From Nonomuraea pusilla (lineage in GTDB: Bacteria; Actinomycetota; Actinomycetes; Streptosporangiales; Streptosporangiaceae), in contig NZ_FOBF01000003.1 of assembly GCF_900109355.1 (NCBI RefSeq), forward strand, positions 310,001 through 374,000: 64,000 nucleotides of DNA, in the 5' to 3' direction. The position numbers and the translations under genes are program-made. The notes under the pieces were generated by a model that did no database searches, was not told where the DNA came from, and saw only the letters and a list, made by a program, of their open reading frames with translations. Shown here in pieces: positions 35,491 to 42,632 of the stretch (the stretch's first letter is position 1; the number at the start of each line of letters is the position of its first letter).

Positions 35491-36375
35491 GGCGGAAAGT
35501 TCCGACAGAGCTTTGCGCTCCTCCTCCAGGAGGGGAGGGCCGTACAGGTCGCAGGCGTGCGTCGCGGGGATGCGTCCCTCCGCGGCGGCCAGCCACAGCA
35601 TGCGCTGCACGTACCCCTCCATCGGCTCGGTGAAGGTGGCCTGGGCGAGACGGTCAAGGCGGGCGGACGCGTCGGCGAAGGACCGCAGCCCGTCGCCCCT
35701 GTACGCCTCCATCACCGCCGCCGTCACCTGGACCGTGGCCGCGGCGATGCCGACGAGGGCCGCCTCGGCGCCCCACAGCAGGGAGGGGCCGAACATGCGG
35801 TCCTCGCCGGTGATGGCGAGCCGTCCGGCGGCGCGGGCGAGCTGGATGGCCCGCTGGCAGCCCATCGCGTCCGAGAGCAGGGCGGTCTTGAGCCCGGCGA
35901 CGCCGGGGTGTTCCAGCAGGCGCCGCAGCGTCTCGGGCGGGCACGGTCGCGTGTAGAGGTCGAAGGCGATCATCGGCAGGCCGGACGCGCGCCAGATCTC
36001 CTCGTGCAGCGCCACCCTGTCGCCCGCGGACGGGAACACCAGCACGCCGTCCGCGCCCAGTTCGGCCGCCGCCCTGGCCTGCCCGGCGCCCTGTTCGGGG
36101 CCCTTGCCCGCGTCGCCGCCCACGCCGACGAGCACGGGCACGCCGAGCGCCACGGCGATGCGGATCACGTCGGCCCGCACCTGCGGGGGCAGGAACGGGC
36201 CGCGTCCGGTGTGGGCGAGCACCGCGAGGGCGCCGGCGCCGTCGGACACCAGGCCGGCGAGGTAGCGGGAGACCACGTCGAGGTCCACGCGACCGGACGT
36301 CGTCATGGGGGTGGCGGCGGCGGCGATCAGGCGGCCGCGGAGCCGGTCGCGGAGGTTTCGTGCCGAGATATCCAC
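35485..36375 (-). CDS. dihydrodipicolinate synthase-family aldolase/lyase (copy 1)
   Basis: 296 residues, the family length. Schiff-base Lys163 in GLKTALLS and Tyr141 in FDLYTRP are present. The usual TT(G)E motif is replaced by HTGRG, arguing against true DapA. Such proteins act on 2-oxo acids (for example KDG or N-acetylneuraminate lyases, 5-dehydro-4-deoxyglucarate dehydratase). GTG start, leaderless. An operator copy lies 62-79 bases upstream of the start. Confidence 0.87.
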   Translation of the reverse strand: MDISARNLRDRLRGRLIAAAATPMTTSGRVDLDVVSRYLAGLVSDGAGALAVLAHTGRGPFLPPQVRADVIRIAVALGVPVLVGVGGDAGKGPEQGAGQARAAAELGADGVLVFPSAGDRVALHEEIWRASGLPMIAFDLYTRPCPPETLRRLLEHPGVAGLKTALLSDAMGCQRAIQLARAAGRLAITGEDRMFGPSLLWGAEAALVGIAAATVQVTAAVMEAYRGDGLRSFADASARLDRLAQATFTEPMEGYVQRMLWLAAAEGRIPATHACDLYGPPLLEEERKALSELSAT

Positions 36376-36382
36376 CCGGGAA

Positions 36383-36388
36383 AGCCTA
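36383..36388 (-). promoter_or_regulatory. -10 box TAGGCT of aldolase copy 1, leaderless arrangement
   Basis: TAGGCT on the minus strand, 7 bases, GTG at 36375. Confidence 0.5.
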
Positions 36389-36436
36389 ATTTGCGAAGGG
36401 TCGTCGCGAAAGTGTTCGGGAAAAACGATTTTCAGG

Positions 36437-36454
36437 TATCGGTCATGACCGGAA
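36437..36454. promoter_or_regulatory. cluster operator copy TATCGGTC-AT-GACCGGAA
   Basis: Perfect core CGGTC-N2-GACCG. It is 62-79 bp upstream of the predicted start of aldolase copy 1, an upstream position that would suit activation. Confidence 0.65.
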
Positions 36455-36519
36455 GCGGTTTATGGCCGCCCGGCGCACCCACCCCGCGACCACCCGCCGC
36501 CCCGGTCCCACGGCCGGGC

Positions 36520-36790
36520 CGGGCCGGGCCGACGCGGGTCCCGGGTTCCACGGGCAGGCCGGGCCACCCCGGGCCGCGCGCTCCACGTCCCGGGTCCCGT
36601 GTTCCACGGGTAGGCCGGCCCGACTCGGGTCCCGCGTTCCACGTCCCGGGTCCCGGGTTCCACGGGTGGGCCAGCCTGACTCGGGCCCCGCGTTCCACGT
36701 CCCAGGTTCCACGGGCAGGCCGGCCCGACTCGGGCCCCGCGTTCCACGTCCCGGGTCCCGGGTTGCACGGGTGGGGAGGCCCGGTCCTGG
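36520..36790. repeat. 56-bp minisatellite, about five copies
   Basis: GTTCCACGGG (last copy GTTGCACGGG) begins units at 36545, 36601, 36657, 36706 and 36762. Spacing is 56, 56, 49 and 56; the short unit has lost GGGTCCC. Each unit also holds an inner GTTCCACGTCC. Lies in the 809-bp gene-free stretch 36376-37184. Confidence 0.85.
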
Positions 36791-36889
36791 AGGACTGGGG
36801 CGGGGTTCTGCGCCAAGATGAGAGCCGAGGTCCGACGCCCGGACGGAGCCCCGGTGACGGGGCACGGTCCAGACGAGCGCACCGACCGG

Positions 36890-37112
36890 GAAGCGCTGTC
36901 GCCCCCATCGCCCCCGGCGCGGGCGACCGCGCCGACCGGGGGTAGCCCCGGCGCCTCCATGGTCCCCGGCGCGGACGGCCGCGCCGACCGTGGGAGGCGC
37001 CGTCGCCTGGGAAGCACCGTCGCCCGACAAGCGCCGTCGTCCCCATCGTCCCCGGGGCGAGCGGCCGCGCCCGTCGGGGGAAGTCCCCGGCGCGTACGGA
37101 GCGCCCCTGAAC
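36890..37112. repeat. second, diverged GC-rich repeat block
   Basis: Three related segments near 36904, 36957 and 37042 share (C)CCATCG(T)CCCCGGCGCG followed by CCGCGCCGACCG-like sequence. Degenerate, with unequal spacing. Confidence 0.5.
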
Positions 37113-37120
37113 CCTGTCGG

Positions 37121-37139
37121 GAACTACGGGGAGTAGTTC
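37121..37139. promoter_or_regulatory. palindrome GAACTAC-N5-GTAGTTC at the regulator promoter
   Basis: Perfect 7-bp arms around GGGGA, directly upstream of the TATAGT -10 box and occupying the -35 region. The core CTAC-N5-GTAG is the same as in the three sites at the cyd promoter. Confidence 0.6.
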
Positions 37140-37145
37140 ACACGT

Positions 37146-37151
37146 TATAGT
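37146..37151 (+). promoter_or_regulatory. -10 box TATAGT of the cluster regulator
   Basis: Near-consensus TATAGT 34 bases before the GTG start. The gene has its own GGGAGG ribosome-binding site at 37174-37179. Confidence 0.6.
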
Positions 37152-37168
37152 TGCGGTCTTGACCGAAA
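37151..37168. promoter_or_regulatory. cluster operator copy TTGCGGTC-TT-GACCGAAA at the regulator's own start site
   Basis: Perfect core CGGTC-N2-GACCG, beginning at the last base of the -10 box and covering the expected transcription start. Binding here would block transcription, so autorepression is likely. Confidence 0.7.
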
Positions 37169-37184
37169 AACGAGGGAGGCGAGG

Positions 37185-38390
37185 GTGGGAATCGTCATCG
37201 GGGTCGTCGGCCCGCATGATCTGGTCGACGACGTCGCGGCCGCGTGCGAGGAGCAGCCGGGCGTCAGCGCGCTGCGGCTCGACTACGACCACGAGTCGCA
37301 GGCGCCCGCCATCGTCGAGGCGCACGCGAACGCCGTCGAGGGGTGGCTGTTCACCGGCATCGTCCCCTACATGCTGTCCCGCGCGGCCGAGGCGCTGACC
37401 CGGCCGGCCGCGTTCGTCGACTACTCGGGCGCCACCCTGCTCAGCGCGCTCGCGCGCCTGCAGTACGAGGGCCAGGACATCACCAGGCTGTCCATCGACA
37501 CCCTCTCGGCCGCCGACGTCACCGCCACCTTCGCCGAGGCCGGGCTGCCCACCTCGGAGGTGCGCACCCTCCCGTACCGGCCGGAGATGACCTCGAAGAA
37601 GGCGGTGGCCTTCCACCGGCGCGGGCCCGAGCACCCCGTGATCACCTGCCTCAGCTCGGTGCACGAGGCGCTGCGCGGCGAGATGCACGTCCTGCGCCTC
37701 GCGCCGTCGGTGCGTTCGGTGCGGGTGGCGCTGCGCCAGCTCCTGCTGACCGCCGAGGGGCAGGCCCAGGAGGACGCGCAGATCGCGCTCGGCCTGGTGG
37801 AGGTCGAGAACGAGGAGGGCCTGCTGCGGGAGGCCACCGCGCTGGGCGGCACCCTGGCGGCCTTCCGCGGAGGCACGCACCTGCTGGTCACGACGCGGGG
37901 GCCGCTGCACGACGCCACGGGCGGGTTCGCCGCGCTGCCGATGCTGTCGAGGCTGGCCGCGCAGAACGAGGTGGTCAGGGTGGGCTTCGGCCTGGGCCGC
38001 AGCGCCGCCGAGGCGGAGAGCCTGGCCCGCCGCGCGCTGGGCAGGGCGCGCCGCATCGGCGACGTCGCCGCGGTGCTGTCGCTGCGCGCCGACACGGACA
38101 TCGTGCTGGAGTCGGTGCCGGTGCCGCCTGCTGACGCCCAGAACCTCCCGCTGATCGCCCGCCGCGTCGGCCTGTCGGTGCCGACGCTGGAGAAGCTGAT
38201 CGAGGCGCAGGCCGCGGCCGGCGACGAGCCGCTCACCACCCGCGAGATCGCCGACCGGCTGGCGGTGCAGCAGCGCACCGCCCGCCGGATGCTGCACCGC
38301 CTGGAGCTCGCCGGGCTGGCCGAGCGCACCGGCAACCTCACGAGCGGCAGCAGCGGCCGTCCGCTGACCCTCTACCGCCTGACCCTCTGA
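37185..38390 (+). CDS. winged-helix transcriptional regulator with N-terminal sensor domain
   Basis: 401 residues, GTG start with GGGAGG five bases upstream. Residues 1-190 look like a two-domain ligand-binding or response module (VGPHDLVDDVAAACEEQPG, GWLFTGIVPYML). Residues 200-310 contain VRVGFGLGRSAAEAESLARRAL, reminiscent of GGDEF-like or GTP-cyclohydrolase-III-like sensor domains. The last 60 residues are a winged HTH (TTREIADRLAVQQRTARRML). It lies among the genes carrying the shared operator and has two dyads in its own promoter. I infer that it is their regulator. Confidence 0.8.
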   Translation: MGIVIGVVGPHDLVDDVAAACEEQPGVSALRLDYDHESQAPAIVEAHANAVEGWLFTGIVPYMLSRAAEALTRPAAFVDYSGATLLSALARLQYEGQDITRLSIDTLSAADVTATFAEAGLPTSEVRTLPYRPEMTSKKAVAFHRRGPEHPVITCLSSVHEALRGEMHVLRLAPSVRSVRVALRQLLLTAEGQAQEDAQIALGLVEVENEEGLLREATALGGTLAAFRGGTHLLVTTRGPLHDATGGFAALPMLSRLAAQNEVVRVGFGLGRSAAEAESLARRALGRARRIGDVAAVLSLRADTDIVLESVPVPPADAQNLPLIARRVGLSVPTLEKLIEAQAAAGDEPLTTREIADRLAVQQRTARRMLHRLELAGLAERTGNLTSGSSGRPLTLYRLTL

Positions 38391-38403
38391 CGCCTCCGGC
38401 GGG

Positions 38404-39459
38404 TCACGACAGCCAGCGGGCCAGGCCGTCCGAGACGAACTCGTCGTCGCGCAGCCACGGGTAGGCGGCCCACACGCGGTCGATCTCGGCGAGCTGCCCC
38501 GGCGACAGCTCCTCGGACGGGTCCAGGCACCAGCGTCCCTCCAGCAGCCCCTGGCGGCGCAGCACCTCGTGGATGCCGGGGATGCAGCCGTGGAAGCCGT
38601 TCGCCGAGTCGAAGATGGCGGCGTTCGCGTCGGTCAGGTGGCCGTCCAGGGTGAGCAGGCGGCGTACGGCGGCGTCGTCGCCCGCGCGGGCGAGCGCCGC
38701 CTCCTCCAGCAGTTCCACCGCCCGGCGCACCCAGACGGCCCACTGGCCGAGCAGCCCGCCGACGAACTGCGTCTCGACCTCGCGGCCGTCCACGACAACC
38801 CGGTGGGTGGTGACGAGGTCGGCCAGGATGTGGTCGTCGTTGCCGGTGTAGAGGGCCACCTCGCCGGCCCGGCCGGCCCGTACGACGCCGTGCAGCACGT
38901 CGAGCGTGCGGTACCGGTCGAACGGCGCCACCTTGACGCCCACCACCGACTCGACGGAGGCCAGCCGGGTCCAGAAGTCCCGCGACAGCGGCCGGCCGCC
39001 GACGGCGGGCTGCAGGTAGAAGCCGACGACGGGCAGCACCTCGCCGACCGCGCGGGCCCGCTCGACGAGGGCGTCCTCGTCGAGCTCCCGGTACGGGCCG
39101 AGCAGCACCATGTGGTAGCCGAGCGACCTGGCGAGCTCGGCCTCGGCCACGGCCTGGGCGGTGGGGCCGGTGGCCCCGGCCACGAGCACGACCTCCCGGT
39201 CGTACTCGCCGGCCGTGCGCGCCGCGAGCTCGAGCACCGGCGCCAGCAGGTCGGTGCCGTGCAGCGCGAACTGGGTGGTGTGGACGCCGACCGCCAGGCC
39301 GCCCGCGCCCGCCTCGACGTAGTAGCGGGTCAGCGCCCGCTGGCGGCGCTCGTCGAGCGTCCTGTCCTTCGTGAGGGCCAGCGGGTGCGCCGGGATCACC
39401 AGGCCGCGCCTGAACAGGTCCCGTACCGATGTCTGCGCCTCCGGAGCCGTACCGAGCAC
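38404..39459 (-). CDS. dihydrodipicolinate synthase-family protein (copy 2)
   Basis: 351 residues, longer than copy 1. Schiff-base Lys176 in VVGVKVAPFDRYRTLD and Tyr148 in GFYLQPAVGG. The GxxTTxE region reads GVHTTQFAL. The C-terminal extension (from about 285) has GFHGCIPGIHEVL. A distinct subfamily that I cannot name; likely a 2-oxo-acid lyase or dehydratase. GTG start with AAGGGGGA upstream. 41 bp downstream of the epimerase-like gene, probably one operon. Confidence 0.85.
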   Translation of the reverse strand: MLGTAPEAQTSVRDLFRRGLVIPAHPLALTKDRTLDERRQRALTRYYVEAGAGGLAVGVHTTQFALHGTDLLAPVLELAARTAGEYDREVVLVAGATGPTAQAVAEAELARSLGYHMVLLGPYRELDEDALVERARAVGEVLPVVGFYLQPAVGGRPLSRDFWTRLASVESVVGVKVAPFDRYRTLDVLHGVVRAGRAGEVALYTGNDDHILADLVTTHRVVVDGREVETQFVGGLLGQWAVWVRRAVELLEEAALARAGDDAAVRRLLTLDGHLTDANAAIFDSANGFHGCIPGIHEVLRRQGLLEGRWCLDPSEELSPGQLAEIDRVWAAYPWLRDDEFVSDGLARWLS

Positions 39460-39500
39460 GTGAGTCCCCCTTCGTGGTGGGTGTGAGGTGCGCCCGCGGG

Positions 39501-40517
39501 TCAGAAGCGCCCGTCGCGGCGCTCGAACTTGGTGGGCTTGCCGAGCAGCGGGCCTCCTCCCGCGACCCAGCGGGCGGTGTGCTCGATCAGCTCGGCGGGG
39601 GTCAGCTCGGGGTAGCCGAACAGCCGGTGGCAGCGGGAGGCGTTGGACAGCAGCGCGGTCGGCGCCTCCTCGCCGGTGAACACCGGCTCCTTGCCGAGCG
39701 CCGCGCCGAGCGCCTCGGCCGCCTGCCGTACGGAGATCAGTTCGGGGCCCGTCACGTTGAGCACGTACGGCGGGGTGCCGGCGAGGCGCAGCGAGCGCAG
39801 GGTGACCTCGTTGGCGTAGCCCTGCCAGACCACGTTGACCTGGCCGGTGGTGAGGTCGACGGGCTCGCCGGCGAGCACCTTCTGCGCCAGGTCCACCAGG
39901 ACGCCGTACCGCAGCTCGACGGCGTAGTTGAGCCGGATCAGCGCCATGGGCGTGCCGTGCGTCTCGCTGAAGTGCGTCAGCACGCGCTCCCTGCCGAGGC
40001 AGCTCATGGCGTAGTCGCCCACGGGGCCGGTGGGCGTGTCCTCGGTGCTGCCGCCGCTCGTCACGGGGACGAGCGGGTAGACGTTGCCGGTGGACAGGGC
40101 GGCGATCCTGGCTCCCCTGAACCTGTCGGCCACCCGTCCTGGCAGGTAGGCGTTGGTGAACCAGGTGGCGTGCTCGCGTCCCTGCGTGCCGAACTTGGCG
40201 CCGACGAGGAACACGACGTTCGCGGCGTCGGGCAGGTCGCGCAGGGCCCGCTCGTCGGCCACGTCGGCGGGCGCCACGGTGGCGCCCGCCTCCCGCAGGG
40301 CGTCGGCGAGGCCCGGCTCGGAGAAGCGGGAGACGGCGATGACGCGCCTGTCGCCGCCGCCCGCGGACAGGGCGTTGAGCGCGAGCCGTACCAGGCTCGG
40401 GCCGAGCTTGCCGCCCGCGCCGAGGATCATGATGTCGCCGTCGAGCCCGCCCAGGTCCTCGACGAGCCCGGCGCTGGGCCGGGCCAGCCGCTCCTCCAGT
40501 TCCGCCGTCGTGCGCAC
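39501..40517 (-). CDS. NAD(P)-dependent epimerase/dehydrogenase-like protein with altered YxxxK
   Basis: 338 residues, extended-SDR fold. Nucleotide motif ILGAGGKLGPSL near residues 31-42, Ser/Thr in LSTGNVYP (142-143), Tyr169 in DYAMSCLG. The Lys of YxxxK is Cys173, so catalysis by the usual mechanism is doubtful. GTG start with GGAGGAGG upstream and the cluster operator 24-41 bp before the start. First gene of an operon with aldolase copy 2. Confidence 0.88.
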   Translation of the reverse strand: MRTTAELEERLARPSAGLVEDLGGLDGDIMILGAGGKLGPSLVRLALNALSAGGGDRRVIAVSRFSEPGLADALREAGATVAPADVADERALRDLPDAANVVFLVGAKFGTQGREHATWFTNAYLPGRVADRFRGARIAALSTGNVYPLVPVTSGGSTEDTPTGPVGDYAMSCLGRERVLTHFSETHGTPMALIRLNYAVELRYGVLVDLAQKVLAGEPVDLTTGQVNVVWQGYANEVTLRSLRLAGTPPYVLNVTGPELISVRQAAEALGAALGKEPVFTGEEAPTALLSNASRCHRLFGYPELTPAELIEHTARWVAGGGPLLGKPTKFERRDGRF

Positions 40518-40540
40518 GCGCGCCTCCTCCGTCCCGTTAT

Positions 40541-40558
40541 TTACGGTCCAGACCGTAA
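40541..40558. promoter_or_regulatory. cluster operator copy TTACGGTC-CA-GACCGTAA (best match)
   Basis: Perfect 8-bp arms with a 2-base spacer, 24 bp upstream of the epimerase-like gene's start codon. The most symmetrical of the four copies. Confidence 0.75.
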
Positions 40559-40595
40559 CCGGGACGGAGATCCGCTGTCAACGGGTGCGCGTCGC

Positions 40596-41483
40596 TCAGG
40601 CTTGCTCGCGGGCCGACACCAGCACCTCCAGGATCGCCCGGGTCTGCTCCCACGGGATCGGGCTCGGCGCGCCGCCCACCATGGCGAGGAACGCCTCGAT
40701 CGTGCCCTCGTAGCCGAGGTTCGCGACGGGGTCGTCCCCGCTCTCGATCACGATCGTGTCGGTGCGGTCGCGCCGGTGCAGCGTGACCGTGTACGCCTCG
40801 CTCTCGGAGACGCCCAGGATCTCGACCGTCCCCGTGACGCCGCTCCCCCAGCGCAGCGCCATGACGCCGGTGTCCTCCGAGCGCAGCGTGGCGTAGTGCC
40901 GCCTGGCCCCGGCGGCGCCGGCCAGGCGCACGTCCGGGCCGAGCAGGGCGACCAGGAGCTCCACGCCGTGGACGCCCATGGTCACCATGGTGCCGCCGCC
41001 CTCGCCGGGGGTGTCCTGCCAGGCGTTGTAGCCCGTCGCCCACATGCCGACGTCGTGCCGCACGGTCGCCCGCACGGCCAGCACCTCGTCCGGGTCGACG
41101 GGCGGCGCGGCGGCGAAGGCGGGCGCGAAACGCAGCACCGACCCCGACATCACCCGGTCGTGCACGGGCAGCCGGTCGAGCGCGTCGAGCTGCTCCCGGC
41201 TGGCGGCGGCGGGCTTGTTGACGAAGCACGGCGCGCCCGTCTCCAGCACCTTGGCGAGCGCCCCGGGCACCTGGGGGTTCGGCACGGTCAGCACGACGCC
41301 GTCCGGCTTCGTGGCCAGCGCCTCGTCGAGGCCGCCCGCCACCTTCGCCGCCGGGTGCTCGTCGGTGAACCGGCGCAGCCGCTCGGGGTCGGGCTCCCAC
41401 ACCACCAGCTCGGCGTGCCTGGTCAGGGTGCGGGCGTCGGTGTACGGATGGCTGGTGGCGAGGCCGGCGAGCACGATGCGCAC
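40596..41483 (-). CDS. Gfo/Idh/MocA-family oxidoreductase
   Basis: About 295 residues. N-terminal Rossmann part (VRIVLAGLATSHPYTDARTL) and CFVNKPAAAS, the family's EKP-like motif with Asn in place of Glu. The rest is the alpha/beta domain with GEGGGTMVTMGVHGVELL. It oxidises or reduces sugar- or inositol-type hydroxyls with NAD(P). GTG 41483 is favoured because GGAGGACATC precedes it; ATG 41495 is the alternative. Divergent from the dehydrogenase at 41740. Confidence 0.87.
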   Translation of the reverse strand: MRIVLAGLATSHPYTDARTLTRHAELVVWEPDPERLRRFTDEHPAAKVAGGLDEALATKPDGVVLTVPNPQVPGALAKVLETGAPCFVNKPAAASREQLDALDRLPVHDRVMSGSVLRFAPAFAAAPPVDPDEVLAVRATVRHDVGMWATGYNAWQDTPGEGGGTMVTMGVHGVELLVALLGPDVRLAGAAGARRHYATLRSEDTGVMALRWGSGVTGTVEILGVSESEAYTVTLHRRDRTDTIVIESGDDPVANLGYEGTIEAFLAMVGGAPSPIPWEQTRAILEVLVSAREQA

Positions 41484-41739
41484 GATGTCCTCCATGGGGG
41501 TGACAGGAATGAAATGTCCCCCATCATGGCAGCCGGCCCCCCGCACCGCCCGGCGCGGCCGAGCACGGCGCCGCCGGCGGCCTGGCCTGGTTCGCCGTAC
41601 GGCTCGCCGGGGACACCGCCGCACTGCCGCGAAGCGCAGGGGCCGTAGTGTGGTGCCCGTCGCGATCACCGGCGCGGCCCCGGGCGGCCCCGCCCCCGCG
41701 TCGCGGCAGGAAGCAGACCATCGCACCACAGGGGGACGC

Positions 41740-42603
41740 ATGACCACCGTCGCCGTGCTCGGCACCGGACTCATGGGCGCGCCCATGGCACGCAACATGC
41801 TCAAGGCGGGGATGGACGTCAGGGTCTGGAACCGCACCAGGGAGAAGGCGCTCCCGCTGCGGGAGGACGGCGCGACCGTGGCCGGCACGGCCGCCGACGC
41901 CGTCAGGGACGCCGACGTGATCGTCACCATGCTCAGCGACGAGGACGCGGTGCGGGCCGCCCTCACCGCCGCCGCCCCCGGCCTGCGCCCCGGCCAGGTA
42001 TGGGCGCAGATGAGCACCGTCGGCGTGGCGGGCGCCCAGCGGCTCGCCGCTCTCGCCGCCGAGCACGGGCTGACCTACGCCGACGCGCCGGTCCAGGGCA
42101 CCAGGCAGCCCGCCGAGCAGGGCAGGCTGGTCGTCCTCGCCGCCGCCCCGCAGGAGGCCAGGGACGCCCTCGACCCCGTCTTCTCCGCCGTCGGCGGGCG
42201 CACCCTGTGGCTGGGCGAGGACGCCGCGGCCGGCACGGCCAGCGGGCTCAAGATGGCCGCCGTCAGCTACGCCGTCTCGCTGACCGCCGTCGTCGCCGAG
42301 TCGCTCGCGCTGGCCAAGGGCCTCGGCCTCGACCCCGAGCTGCTCCGCCAGGTCATCACCGGCGGCCCGCTGGACAACGCCTACTTCCAGGCGAAGTCCA
42401 AGGCCATCCTGGAGGGCGACTTCGAGCCGAGCTTCACCGTGCGCAACGCCGAGAAGGACACCCGGCTCATCACCGAGGCCGGCGAGTCGGCCGGGGTCAG
42501 GCTCGACCTGGCCGCCGCCGCGGGCGAGCGCCTGCGCCGGGCGGAGAGCGCGGGCCACGGCGACGAGGACATGTCGGCGACGTACTTCGCCAGCTTCGGC
42601 TGA
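41740..42603 (+). CDS. NAD(P)-dependent beta-hydroxyacid dehydrogenase (HIBADH/6PGDH-like)
   Basis: 287 residues. VAVLGTGLMGAPMARNMLKAG nucleotide motif, the substrate-region block YADAPVQGTRQPAEQGRL, and GLKMAAVSYAVS with the catalytic Lys position. It would oxidise a 3-hydroxy acid such as tartronate semialdehyde or 3-hydroxyisobutyrate. ATG with GGGGGA upstream. Ends at a hairpin shared with the convergent hydantoinase operon. Confidence 0.9.
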   Translation: MTTVAVLGTGLMGAPMARNMLKAGMDVRVWNRTREKALPLREDGATVAGTAADAVRDADVIVTMLSDEDAVRAALTAAAPGLRPGQVWAQMSTVGVAGAQRLAALAAEHGLTYADAPVQGTRQPAEQGRLVVLAAAPQEARDALDPVFSAVGGRTLWLGEDAAAGTASGLKMAAVSYAVSLTAVVAESLALAKGLGLDPELLRQVITGGPLDNAYFQAKSKAILEGDFEPSFTVRNAEKDTRLITEAGESAGVRLDLAAAAGERLRRAESAGHGDEDMSATYFASFG

Positions 42604-42604
42604 G

Positions 42605-42630
42605 CCGCGGGAGGCCGGGGCCTCCCGGCG
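42605..42630. terminator. bidirectional hairpin
   Basis: GGGAGGCC-GG-GGCCTCCC (8-bp stem, 42609-42626) between the convergent dehydrogenase and hydantoinase B genes. Confidence 0.7.
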
Positions 42631-42632
42631 GG

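Noticed and set aside
36432..38297. A 621-residue minus-strand open frame across the repeats and the regulator
   Set aside because: It translates repeats and the antisense of a real gene; no ribosome-binding site or family features.
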